From contig JALSJM010000013.1 in the NCBI GenBank assembly GCA_026989355.1, forward strand, positions 62,001 to 126,000: DNA of 64,000 bases, in the 5' to 3' direction. The position numbers and the translations under genes are program-made. Origin of the DNA: Paracoccaceae bacterium. Its GTDB lineage: Bacteria > Pseudomonadota > Alphaproteobacteria > Rhodobacterales > Rhodobacteraceae. Shown one piece after another: positions 7,489 through 15,766 of this stretch; the stretch's first letter is position 1, and every line of letters begins with the position of its first letter. The notes beneath the pieces were generated by a model, which saw only the letters and a program-made list of their open reading frames with translations, had not been told where the DNA came from and did not search any database.

Positions 7489-10404
7489 ATGGATCTTGCA
7501 AGCCGCATCTCCCGCTGTCCGATCGCCCACGATCCCGCGCGCGGAAAGGAGGCGGCAGGGGGGTTCGGCGAACTGTCGCCCCCCCTGCGCGATCTGATCG
7601 CCGGCGCGGCCGGCTGCAGCCCCTATCTTGAAAGCCTTCTGCGCAAGGAAGGCGCATGGCTGAAGGCGGCGGTCGAAGCGCCGGAACAGGCGCTTGACCG
7701 GCTGATCCGCGATACCGCTGAGCATCCGCCAGACCGGCTGGGATCGCTGCTGCGGCGCGACAAGCGCCGGGTGGCGCTGCTGACGGCGCTGACCGATCTT
7801 GGCGGGGTGTGGGACCTGATGCAGGTGACGCAGGCGCTTACCCGCTTCGCCGATGCCGCCGTCGAGGCCGGCCTGCGGGCATTGCTCGGGGCTGAAATCG
7901 TCCGCGGCCGATTGCCCGGCTTCGCTTCCGGCAGCGATCCGTCGCAGACGGGCATGGCGGTGCTGGCCATGGGCAAGATGGGGGCGGGTGAGCTCAACTA
8001 TTCATCGGATATCGATCTGATCTGCCTGTTCGACGAATCGCGTTTCGATGCCGCCGACCATCACGAGGCGCGCAGCACCTTCATTCGCGTCACCCGCCGG
8101 CTGATGCGGCTGCTTGGCGCCAATGATGCCGAGGGCTATGTGTTTCGCACCGATCTGCGCCTGCGCCCCGATCCTTCGGTAACGCCGGTCTGTCTGGGGA
8201 TGGATGCCGCCGAACAGTATTACGAAAGCCAGGGGCGCACATGGGAACGGGCCGCCTTCATAAAGGCGCGCGCCTGTGCAGGCGATATTGCTGCGGGGCA
8301 GGCGTTTCTGGAGCGTCTGCGCCCTTTCGTGTGGCGCCGGTATCTGGATTTCGCGGCGATCGAGGATGCCCATGACATGCGCCTGCGCATCCGCGCCCAC
8401 AAGGGGCTTCATGGGCCGATCACGCTTGCGGGGCATGATCTGAAACTGGGTCGGGGAGGCATCCGCGAGATCGAGTTCTTCACCCAGACCCGCCAGCTGA
8501 TTGCCGGCGGGCGCGATGAGCACCTGCGCGTGCGCGGCACGCTCGAGGCGCTTGAACGGCTGTCGGAGCAGGGGTGGCTGCCCTCGGCCCTCAGCACATC
8601 TCTGGCCGGCGATTACCGCGCCCTGCGCGAGATCGAGCACCGCCTTCAGATGCTCAACGATGCCCAGACCCACAGACTGCCGAAAACCCCGGAAGGTTTT
8701 GCCCGGCTGGCCCGGTTCATGAGCGAAGGCGATGAAGGGGCGTTTCGCGCCCGTCTGCAGGCGCGCCTGGAAGAGGTGCACGCGCTGACCGAAGGTTTCT
8801 TCGCACCGTCACATCCTGAAGAAACCGGCGCGCAAGCGCCCGATCTCGGGGGCAGAGCCCGGGAAATCATGGCCCGCTGGCCCGGTTATCCGGCCCTGCG
8901 TTCGCCGCGCGCCACGGCGATATTCGAGCGGCTGCGCCCCGAGATACTGCGCCGCCTGGCCCGTGCCGCCCGCTCCGACGATGCTCTGGCCCAGTTCGAC
9001 CGGTTCCTGGCCGGTCTGCCCGCCGGGGTGCAGCTGTTTTCCCTGTTCCAGGCCAATCCGCATCTGATCGACCTGATCCTCGACATCGTGACGACAGCCC
9101 CCGCGCTGGCCGCCCATCTGGCGCGCAATCCCGGGGTGCTTGATGCGGTTCTGGCGGGTGACTTCTTTTCGCAATGGCCCGGGGCGGCGGCGCTTGAGAA
9201 GGAGATGGCGGATCTGCTGGCAGGCTCCGAAGCCGGGGGCGGAGCTCTGCAGGGCCGTCCGCCCGATTACGAACGTCAGCTCGATGCCGCCCGACGGTGG
9301 GCCCGTGAATGGCATTTCCGTATCGGCGTGCATTACCTGCGCGGGCTGATCGATGCCGCCGAGGCCGGACGGCAATACGGTGATCTGGCCAGGGCGGTGC
9401 TGGCCGCGCTCTGGCCGGTGGTGGTGGATGAGTTCGCCACCCGCCACGGTCCGCCGCCGGGACAGGGGGCGGTGGTGCTCGGGATGGGGTCGCTCGGTGC
9501 GGGGCGCCTGCATGCGGCTTCGGATCTCGATCTGATCGTGATTTACGACGCCCCCGCCGATGCCTGTTCCGAAGGCCGCCGTCCGCTGGCCGTGCGCCCC
9601 TATTATGCGCGCCTTGCCAAGGCCTTCGTGGCGGCGCTGGGGGCCCCCACGGCAGAAGGAAGGCTTTATGCGGTCGACATGCGGTTGCGCCCTTCGGGGC
9701 GGCAGGGGCCGGTGGCCACGTCCTGGGCCGCCTTTGCCGATTACCAGCGCAACAAGGCCTGGACCTGGGAGCACCTGGCGCTTACCCGTGCCCGGCCGGT
9801 GGCGGGCAACATGGCGCTTGGTGCCAAGGTCGAGGCCTTTCGTGGCCGGCTTCTGCGTGAAAAGGGAATCCGGGCCGGGCGCGCGGCAAGGGTTCTGGCG
9901 GATGTGCGCGACATGCGCGCGCGCCTGCGCCAGTCAAAGCCCGGTGCGGGACATCTCGATGCCAAGCTGGGCGAGGGCCACCTGCTTGATATCGAGCTTT
10001 GCGCCCAGACGACCGCCTTGCTGGCCGGGGCAACCGCGCGCGACGTGGCCGGCCAGATTCAGGCCGGTTGCCGGAGCGGCTGGATTCGCCCCGACGAAGG
10101 TCAGCGGCTGCTGGCAGCGCATGATCTGTTCTGGGCGCTGCAGATGGCAAGCCGCATTCTGAGCGACCGGGTTGCAGTGCCCGATTCGATCGGGGCCGGG
10201 GGGCGGGCCTTTCTGTTCGCGCGCTGCGGGGTCCCGGATCTGGACGGTCTGGTGGAAAGACTTGACAGCGCCGCCCGCGAGGCGGCAGGGCTCATTTCCG
10301 GGCTGCTTGAACGCCTGCCTTCAGTCAGTGGGGATGGCACTGGCGAAGGCGCCAGCGGGCACGTGCAAGGCAAAACAGATGACGACAGAGAGCGACAGGG
10401 CTGA
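7489..10404 (+). CDS. glnE: bifunctional glutamine synthetase adenylyltransferase/deadenylase
   Basis: Adds AMP to glutamine synthetase (inactivating it) and removes it, under control of PII proteins. 971 aa, close to the roughly 950-1000 aa of the family. It has two nucleotidyltransferase domains: the deadenylase half with MGKMGAGELNYSSDIDLICLFD at about residue 161, and the adenylylase half with LGMGSLGAGRLHAASDLDLIVIYD at about residue 665. Each has the paired Asp of a metal site. RGGIREIEFFTQTRQL and LLDIELCAQT are the other family signatures. The start at MDLASRISRCPIAHDP is preferred; the open frame extends further upstream but without family resemblance. It fits the nitrogen theme of the NtrBC block 20 kb downstream. 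Confidence 0.95.
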   Translation: MDLASRISRCPIAHDPARGKEAAGGFGELSPPLRDLIAGAAGCSPYLESLLRKEGAWLKAAVEAPEQALDRLIRDTAEHPPDRLGSLLRRDKRRVALLTALTDLGGVWDLMQVTQALTRFADAAVEAGLRALLGAEIVRGRLPGFASGSDPSQTGMAVLAMGKMGAGELNYSSDIDLICLFDESRFDAADHHEARSTFIRVTRRLMRLLGANDAEGYVFRTDLRLRPDPSVTPVCLGMDAAEQYYESQGRTWERAAFIKARACAGDIAAGQAFLERLRPFVWRRYLDFAAIEDAHDMRLRIRAHKGLHGPITLAGHDLKLGRGGIREIEFFTQTRQLIAGGRDEHLRVRGTLEALERLSEQGWLPSALSTSLAGDYRALREIEHRLQMLNDAQTHRLPKTPEGFARLARFMSEGDEGAFRARLQARLEEVHALTEGFFAPSHPEETGAQAPDLGGRAREIMARWPGYPALRSPRATAIFERLRPEILRRLARAARSDDALAQFDRFLAGLPAGVQLFSLFQANPHLIDLILDIVTTAPALAAHLARNPGVLDAVLAGDFFSQWPGAAALEKEMADLLAGSEAGGGALQGRPPDYERQLDAARRWAREWHFRIGVHYLRGLIDAAEAGRQYGDLARAVLAALWPVVVDEFATRHGPPPGQGAVVLGMGSLGAGRLHAASDLDLIVIYDAPADACSEGRRPLAVRPYYARLAKAFVAALGAPTAEGRLYAVDMRLRPSGRQGPVATSWAAFADYQRNKAWTWEHLALTRARPVAGNMALGAKVEAFRGRLLREKGIRAGRAARVLADVRDMRARLRQSKPGAGHLDAKLGEGHLLDIELCAQTTALLAGATARDVAGQIQAGCRSGWIRPDEGQRLLAAHDLFWALQMASRILSDRVAVPDSIGAGGRAFLFARCGVPDLDGLVERLDSAAREAAGLISGLLERLPSVSGDGTGEGASGHVQGKTDDDRERQG

Positions 10405-10675
10405 TCCGAAGGGGCTGATCGCCGAGAGCTACCGGATCGAGGGGATCGGTATGGCCGAATGCCGTTCGATCTTTCTCGGCTGGGTGCTGTCTCTGCCGGG
10501 GGACGAGGACCCCGGCCCGCTGATCCCGAAGCTGCTGGCGCGTCATGGTGCCGCTCATCCGCACCACCCGATGACCTGCATCCTTCAGCAGGGGCTGGCA
10601 GGGGCTGCCGGCAATGAGCGCGGCCGCGGCCGTGCCGGCGCAAGACGCAGGGGTGATGCAGGGCGTTCATCTTAA
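10379..10675 (+). CDS. conserved small protein overlapping glnE
   Basis: 98 aa; the ATG lies inside the last 26 bp of glnE in another frame, implying translational coupling. The N-terminal 60 residues (ESYRIEGIGMAECRSIFLGW, then LARHGAAHPHHPMTCILQQG) resemble a short family that I recall only as uncharacterised proteins in Rhodobacterales. No membrane segment or signal is present. The last 25 residues are Arg/Gly-rich. Function unknown. Confidence 0.7.
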   Translation: MTTESDRADPKGLIAESYRIEGIGMAECRSIFLGWVLSLPGDEDPGPLIPKLLARHGAAHPHHPMTCILQQGLAGAAGNERGRGRAGARRRGDAGRSS

Positions 10676-11071
10676 ACAGAAAATCAATTATATGAAGATA
10701 CTGGATCATATAATGAATGCAATACTTCAGGATATTTGGAGCGCCCGGCATGCCCTTCCCGCTCTGGTCGTCATCATTCCGGGCCAGAGCCGCCCGATGG
10801 ATGGCACATTCACGGTTCCGCGTTGTCACGCGGGGGGTTGCTGCCGCCGCATGAAGGGCCGGAAGATGAACGACAGGAATGGTGCTGCGCTCCGTCCCTC
10901 GGCAGGGAGGCTCCGCCCGCTGACCCGCTTGGCAGGGAGATTGCCGAAGACGGCTGCCCGGCGTGGCCCTGGCCGGGGCCGGGGGTGCATCCGCTGCGCT
11001 TTTTCACGCCATTCGGGGCCGGGGCCGGTGGGGCGCCGCTGTCTGAAGGGGCCGTGCCCCGGGGTGCTGCG
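10676..11071. other. 396-bp gap with an AT-rich island
   Basis: The first 70 bp (10674-10740) are markedly AT-rich against a GC-rich background and carry a perfect 9-bp inverted repeat (listed separately). The rest is GC-rich, is open in one frame into the PIN gene, but encodes a Pro/Gly/Ala-rich sequence with no recognisable domain, so I do not call a gene there. Confidence 0.6.
10687..10714. promoter_or_regulatory. AT-rich 9-bp inverted repeat, candidate operator/promoter
   Basis: attatatga (10687-10695) and tcatataat (10706-10714) are exact reverse complements separated by 10 nt, about one helical turn, so a dimeric regulator could bind both arms. The right arm contains tataat, a consensus -10 hexamer for plus-strand transcription, but no good -35 lies 17 nt upstream. 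Downstream lies the PIN gene. Confidence 0.45.
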
Positions 11072-11632
11072 ATGCGGGTTCTGATCGATTCCAACGTGCT
11101 TTACCCCACGGTGATGCGCAAGGTGGTGCTCGGGGTTGCCGGGGGCGGGTTGTTCGAACCGCTGTGGTCCGAGCGCATTCTTGCGGAATGGGCGCATGTG
11201 GCGGCGCGCGCTGGCGAAGAGCAGGCGGCCATTGCCCGCGCCGAGATCGCGCTTGTGCGTGATCGCTGGCCGGCCGCCGGGATTAATGCCGATCCGGGGC
11301 TTGAGGCCGGGCTTTCGCTGCCCGACCCGGATGACATCCACGTGCTGGCCGCGGCCATTGCCGGACGGGCGGGGGTGCTGCTGACGCAGAACCTGAAGGA
11401 TTTCCCGTCGCGCATCCTGGCCCGGCACCGGATGATCCGGCGCGATCCCGATCGTTTCCTGCGCGAACTCTTCGCGCGCGATCCGGCCTGCGTGCAGGCC
11501 GCGGCCGAGCGTGTCTGGTCCGATGCCCGCGGTTTTCCCGATGCGCCGCCCAGCCGGCGGGCGCTTCTGAAGAAGGCACGGCTGCCGGGCCTTGGCAGGC
11601 TGCTCGAGCGATCGGAGATCCGCGGCGCCTGA
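11072..11632 (+). CDS. orphan PIN-domain protein
   Basis: 186-aa PIN-fold protein, a family of metal-dependent RNases that includes VapC toxins. The expected acidic residues are visible: Asp6 in MRVLIDSNVL, Glu39 in SERILAEW, Asp85-88 in LPDPDDIHVLAAA, and Asp110 in TQNLKDFP. The start at 11072 begins directly with the first beta strand. It is longer than a typical VapC (about 130 aa), with an extra C-terminal helical region ending KKARLPGLGRLLE that is shared, as I recall, by a Rhodobacterales PIN family. No antitoxin-like gene lies directly upstream or downstream, so a classical toxin-antitoxin role is not supported. Confidence 0.8.
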   Translation: MRVLIDSNVLYPTVMRKVVLGVAGGGLFEPLWSERILAEWAHVAARAGEEQAAIARAEIALVRDRWPAAGINADPGLEAGLSLPDPDDIHVLAAAIAGRAGVLLTQNLKDFPSRILARHRMIRRDPDRFLRELFARDPACVQAAAERVWSDARGFPDAPPSRRALLKKARLPGLGRLLERSEIRGA

Positions 11633-12296
11633 AAGGTGGCCGGCGGGGTGCCGATTTACGCGAAAAAGAACTGCTTCCGCCATGTTCTTGCCGCTTCGGC
11701 GTGAACGATTGCTGCCGGATGCCCGGGAAAGAAGCGGGAAAGAACCGGGGAAGGCAAGGGAGCGGGACTGCACCGGTTCCGTCCGGGCCGCAGAGGATCT
11801 GGAAAGGGAAAGCAGATGGCAAGGATGCAGGGCAGCAGGCCCGAAAAGGCAGAAAGCGCCGTGCGCCATGCATTCCTGTTCCGGCTGATTGCCGAGGAAG
11901 AGGAACGCCGGCGCAGGGCATGCAATGACCAACGCAGACGGCGCCGGCTCGATGGCGGGGCGGACGAAAACCCGGCCGGGCCGCCCTCCGAACGGATGCT
12001 GGAGGAAATGCGCAGCCAGTGGGCCGCAACGCTCGAGGTTGCCCCCGATCCGTCTGCTGGCAGAGCCTTGCGCCGTTCCCTGCATCCCGGCCGCCTTTCG
12101 GCGCGCCGGCTGCTTGTATTGCTGCGCTAGCGCATGTCGCGTCAGATCGCACTTGCTTTGCCCAGGGCGCGCATGCCCTGAGCAGCCTGCCGCGCCGAAT
12201 CCGATCATGTGCGACAGGCTCTGGGCGGATCCGTCGAACCGGTGTTCTCCGGGTGCAAGACATGCCGGGAGCGGCTCTGCGGCAAGCTGGCGGTCT
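11633..12296. other. 664-bp stretch without a confident gene
   Basis: It contains the weak small ORF at 11816-12130 and a 12-bp palindrome tgcgctagcgca at 12123-12134 that overlaps that ORF's stop. I recognise no RNA gene, conserved domain or repeat in the remainder. Confidence 0.5.
11816..12130 (+). CDS. possible small protein, unrecognised
   Basis: 104 codons from ATG 11816, preceded by a purine-rich ggaaagggaaagcag that could serve as ribosome site. The predicted product is strongly basic with a charged helix (FRLIAEEEERRRR) followed by an Arg-rich run. I do not recognise it. High GC makes open frames of this length common, so it may be spurious; the good ribosome site is the only positive sign. 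Confidence 0.3.
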   Translation: MARMQGSRPEKAESAVRHAFLFRLIAEEEERRRRACNDQRRRRRLDGGADENPAGPPSERMLEEMRSQWAATLEVAPDPSAGRALRRSLHPGRLSARRLLVLLR

Positions 12297-12995
12297 TCAG
12301 TTCAGGCGCGGGCTGGCGCGCCATTCCCGTTCAAGCTTCTCGATGGCGCGCACGCGCTCTTCGCATTTCGGGTGGCTCAGCAGCCAGGCGGGCATGACCG
12401 CACCGGGGCTGCGGGTCAGGCTTTCAAGCTTGCGAAACAGTGATTTCTGGGGCGCGGTGCCGATTCCGGCCTTGGTCAGGAGCGCCGCCGCATAGGCGTC
12501 GGCTTCATATTCGTCGCGCCGCGACAGCCGTGCGGCCAGCAAGGTGGTTGCCAGGTTGGCCAGCATCGGTCCAATTCCGGGCAGGAAGCGCCCCAGCATC
12601 ATGGCAAGTGCCGTGCGCAGCGCGTTCTGCCCCGAGAAATCGATCATCCGCCGGCGCGTGTGCCCAAGTGCCACATGGCCCAGTTCATGGGCGATCACGC
12701 TGGCCATTTCCTCTCCCGTCACTTCGCCCTGGCGGTATTTTTCGAAGAATCCGCGGGTGATGAAGATGCGCCCGTCGGGGGCGGCAAGGCCGTTGACCGG
12801 ATCGATTTCATAGACATGCACCCGGATGCGCGGCAGATCAAGCGCCTGCGCCAGCCGGTTGGTAATGGCGCGCAGACGGGGATCGGCCAGTTCGGTGGAA
12901 TTGGCGTCAAGCTCGCGCCGGGTGCGCCAGGCCGAGAAATGATAAAGCGCAAAGGCATAGAGCAGGGCCAGCAGGATCGGGGTGAACTTCAGCAT
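12297..12995 (-). CDS. M48-family zinc metalloprotease (HtpX/Ste24-like)
   Basis: Membrane-anchored zinc peptidase, 232 aa from ATG 12995. There is one N-terminal membrane segment (residues 4-20), zinc site HELGH at 103-107 (VIAHELGHVALGH), and the third ligand in DEYEADAYA at about 161-169. The C-terminal WLLSHPKCEERVRAIE is typical of the family and places the substrate-facing end. A start further upstream is possible in frame but gives a Cys/Arg-rich leader with no signal. Likely acts in envelope protein quality control. Confidence 0.85.
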   Translation of the reverse strand: MLKFTPILLALLYAFALYHFSAWRTRRELDANSTELADPRLRAITNRLAQALDLPRIRVHVYEIDPVNGLAAPDGRIFITRGFFEKYRQGEVTGEEMASVIAHELGHVALGHTRRRMIDFSGQNALRTALAMMLGRFLPGIGPMLANLATTLLAARLSRRDEYEADAYAAALLTKAGIGTAPQKSLFRKLESLTRSPGAVMPAWLLSHPKCEERVRAIEKLEREWRASPRLN

Positions 12996-13217
12996 GTTTC
13001 CGATATGGCGGTTGCAGCGCCTGCTGGCAAGTCCTGGCATGCAGACGGCGGGAAATCTGCGGCACCGCCATTTCGCGACAGGCAACGATGCGGGCGTTCG
13101 GGAATCGCATGCCGCTGCTGCTCGCCGGAGCATGCAGGCCCGTGTGCGGCGGTCGCATGGGGTGCGCCCGGCCAAGGCCGCCGGGAGGAGGCGGGCAGGG
13201 GACGGGCAGGATGCTGT

Positions 13218-13886
13218 TCAGGGCTGCGTTTCGTGTCCTGCGGAGGGCTTCGTGACAGGTGCTGGAACAGGGGGCGAGGCAGCACCGGAAGCGGCGCGGG
13301 GCGGGGCCGGGCGCATCAGCAGCAGGTAGCCCAGAAGCGCCGTTACCGCCAGCCCGGCCAGAAAACCGCTGAGATTGCCCAGAACATCGGCCACTGCCGT
13401 CAGGTGTTCCGAGAACAGGAATCCCAGGCCCAGATAGAGCGCCACCCAGGTTGCCTCGCCGGGGATTTCCCAGATCAGGAAGCGGCGCAGGGAAAAGCCC
13501 GTGGCGCCGGCGGCAAGGTTCACATAGGGGCCGAGCGGACTGAGAAGCCAGCGGCTGAAATAGACGGCGCTGCCGCCCCAGCGGGCAAAAAAGGCGCGGG
13601 CGCGGGCCATCAGCGCGGCCCGCCGGGGGCGGGTGGCAAGCCAGCCCTGGAACCGTGGCGCAAAGGCTCGCGCGGCCCCGTATCCGGTAAGGTCGCCGGC
13701 CACCGCGCCGGCCAGGCAGGCCAGCGCGGTTTCCGTTGCTGCCAGATCGCCCGAAGCCACGAAGGCTCCGCCGGCCAGCATCAGCAGAGAGGCAGGAACC
13801 GGCAGCGCGAGGCAGCTCAGGTAAGTGGCAAGAAACAGGACCAGCGTGCCGTAATGGACAACCTGTTCGAGAAGGAAATCGCTCAT
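13218..13886 (-). CDS. DedA-family (SNARE-associated/VTT) membrane protein
   Basis: 222-aa polytopic membrane protein. The VTT core is recognisable: AGAVAGDLTGYGAAR, FFARWGGSAVYFSRWLLSPLGPYVNLAAGATGF (the conserved FxxRWxPxxR-like element) and EIPGEATWVALYLGLGFLF. DedA proteins include undecaprenyl-phosphate and phospholipid flippases; the substrate here is unknown. The C-terminal 30 residues are Pro/Ala-rich. Its ATG overlaps the stop of the upstream gene (ATGA), so the two are co-translated. Confidence 0.82.
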   Translation of the reverse strand: MSDFLLEQVVHYGTLVLFLATYLSCLALPVPASLLMLAGGAFVASGDLAATETALACLAGAVAGDLTGYGAARAFAPRFQGWLATRPRRAALMARARAFFARWGGSAVYFSRWLLSPLGPYVNLAAGATGFSLRRFLIWEIPGEATWVALYLGLGFLFSEHLTAVADVLGNLSGFLAGLAVTALLGYLLLMRPAPPRAASGAASPPVPAPVTKPSAGHETQP

Positions 13887-14272
13887 CCTCCGCCGCCCCC
13901 GTCCGGGATACCGCCGCCATTCGTGTCGTTGTCGCTGCCGCGCATGGCCTTCAGGCGGGCCTCGATCTGGTCAAGTCCGAGCCCCGTCAGGCGGGCGATG
14001 TCCTCCATGGTCAGGTGACGGCTGGAGCCCGGGGGCAGGGAAAGGGCTCTGGCGATCTCGCCGGGCGGGATCTGCCACGAGCGCGACACGTAGCGCAGCG
14101 GCATCCAGGGTTCGAGCGGCTGGAAACGGTGCGCGGGATCGGCCCAGTACAGGCTGAACACCACCATCCGCACCGCGAAGAACAGGGTCAGCAGCGCGGC
14201 GATCACGAAGGCCGCGAGCAGGGCGCGTTGGTGTTGCCAGATATGGATCAGCCTGTCACGCATCATGCGCAT
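13883..14272 (-). CDS. small single-span membrane protein upstream of dedA
   Basis: 129 aa with a good ribosome site (ggaaggaccc before ATG). One membrane segment at about residues 17-40, then a soluble region with WMPLRYVSRSWQIPPGEIARALSLPP and a helix-turn-helix-like LTMEDIARLTGLGLDQIEARL, ending in a Gly-rich tail. It resembles uncharacterised proteins I associate with Rhodobacterales. It overlaps dedA by 4 bp and probably works with it; function unknown. Confidence 0.7.
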   Translation of the reverse strand: MRMMRDRLIHIWQHQRALLAAFVIAALLTLFFAVRMVVFSLYWADPAHRFQPLEPWMPLRYVSRSWQIPPGEIARALSLPPGSSRHLTMEDIARLTGLGLDQIEARLKAMRGSDNDTNGGGIPDGGGGG

Positions 14273-14410
14273 GGGTCCTTCCGTTCTGCCGGTGCGCGGC
14301 CGGCGCTGGCGCGCGGGGATGGATGCAGGTCACAGGATCGCGCGGGCGATTGCAAGCGGAAACCGGGCCCATCGGGCGGTGCGGCCACACCCGCGCCATG
14401 CCGGCTGCCT

Positions 14411-15595
14411 TCAGTGCCCCAGCATCTTCATGCCGCGGCTGATGCCTTCAAGGGTCATCGGCACCATGCGATCCTCGAAGATCTCGCGGATCATGGCGAT
14501 CGACTGCGTGTATTGCCACTGCGCCTCGGGCAGGGGGTTGATCCACAGGTTGTCGGGCCATTGGGCGCGGGCGCGGCGCAGCCAGGTTTCGCCGGGCTCT
14601 TCGTTCCAGTGCTCGTTTGCGCCGCCCCGGTAAAGGATTTCATAGGGTGACATCGCCGCATCGCCCACGAAGATGCACTTGTAATCGGAGCCGAAGGTAT
14701 GCAGCACCTCCCGGGTGGGGATCTGTTCCTGCCAGCGGCGGCGGTTGTCCTTCCACACGCCCTCGTAAAGGCAGTTGTGGAAATAGAAGTGTTCGAGATG
14801 CCTGAATTCGGCCCGTGCGGCCGAGAACAGCTCTTCCACCACCCTGACATGCGGATCCATCGATCCCCCCACATCGAGAAACAGCAGCACCTTCACGGCA
14901 TTCCGGCGTTCGGGGCGGGTTTTCACATCGATGTAACCGGCTTCGGCGCTGGCCCGGATGGTGGCTTCCAGGTCAAGCTCTTCCTCGGCGCCTTCGCGCA
15001 CCCAGGCGCGCAGGCGTTTCAGGGCCACCTTGATGTTGCGGGTGCCAAGCTCGATACTGTCATCCAGATTGCGGAATTCGCGCCTGTCCCACACCTTGAC
15101 GGCGCGGCGGTGGCGGCTTTTGCTCTGGCCGATGCGCACCCCTTCGGGATTATAGCCATATGCCCCGAAGGGCGAGGTGCCTGCGGTGCCGATCCACTTG
15201 CTGCCGCCCTGATGGCGCCTTTCCTGTTCGGCGAGGCGCTTCTTCAGGGTTTCCATCAGCTTCTCGAAATCGCCGAGCGCCCCGACCTGCGCCATTTCCT
15301 CGGGCGAAAGGTGCCTCTCGGCCAGTTTTTCCAGCCATTCCCGAGGCAGGTCGGCGGCTTCGATCATTTCGGCAAGGCTGATGTCTTCCAGCCCCGAGAA
15401 ACTGGCGGCGAAGGCGCGGTCGAAACGGTCGAGGTGGCGTTCGTCCTTCACCATCACGCTGCGGGCCAGATGATAGAACCCCTCGATATCGTAATCCACG
15501 AGGCCCGCCTTCAGGGCCTCCAGAAAGGCAAGATATTCGCGCAGCGAAACCGGAACGCCGGTTTCGCGCAGGGTTTCGAAGAAGCGCAGGAACAT
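14411..15595 (-). CDS. VWA-domain protein, CoxE-like partner of MoxR
   Basis: 394 aa. N-terminal helical region, then a von Willebrand A domain beginning VKVLLFLDVGGSMD, where the metal site is DxGGS instead of the classical DxSxS, as is common in this CoxE-like family. The protein pairs functionally with MoxR AAA+ ATPases, which together remodel or mature client proteins. The moxR gene lies in the same operon, three genes upstream. The conserved C-terminus (QWQYTQSIAMIREIFEDRMVPMTLEGI) fits the family. It starts 3 nt after the stop of the small membrane gene. Confidence 0.88.
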   Translation of the reverse strand: MFLRFFETLRETGVPVSLREYLAFLEALKAGLVDYDIEGFYHLARSVMVKDERHLDRFDRAFAASFSGLEDISLAEMIEAADLPREWLEKLAERHLSPEEMAQVGALGDFEKLMETLKKRLAEQERRHQGGSKWIGTAGTSPFGAYGYNPEGVRIGQSKSRHRRAVKVWDRREFRNLDDSIELGTRNIKVALKRLRAWVREGAEEELDLEATIRASAEAGYIDVKTRPERRNAVKVLLFLDVGGSMDPHVRVVEELFSAARAEFRHLEHFYFHNCLYEGVWKDNRRRWQEQIPTREVLHTFGSDYKCIFVGDAAMSPYEILYRGGANEHWNEEPGETWLRRARAQWPDNLWINPLPEAQWQYTQSIAMIREIFEDRMVPMTLEGISRGMKMLGH

Positions 15596-15598
15596 CGC

Positions 15599-15766
15599 TC
15601 AGCCGGCCGCCCGGTCGATGGCGATGGAAAGGAACAGGGCAATGATGGCAAGGATCATGCCGTGAATGAAGCCGTATTGCAGCATGTCCAGCCGATTGCC
15701 CTTTCGCCTGCGGGCAGACAGAATTCCGAGGATTGCGCCAAGAATGAAGCCTGCGATGACGATCAT
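15599..15766 (-). CDS. small two-helix membrane protein
   Basis: 55 aa from ATG 15766, with ribosome site aggga. It is nearly all membrane: MIVIAGFILGAILGILSAR, a short basic loop RRKGNRLD, then FIHGMILAIIALFLSIAI. The start overlaps the upstream stop (ATGA) and the stop lies 3 nt before the VWA gene, so it is clearly part of the operon. No known function; a membrane anchor or adaptor for the MoxR/VWA pair is a guess. Confidence 0.75.
   Translation of the reverse strand: MIVIAGFILGAILGILSARRRKGNRLDMLQYGFIHGMILAIIALFLSIAIDRAAG

Noticed and set aside
10736-11071. In-frame upstream extension of the PIN gene
   Set aside because: Pro/Gly/Ala-rich sequence with no similarity; the PIN fold begins exactly at MRVLID.
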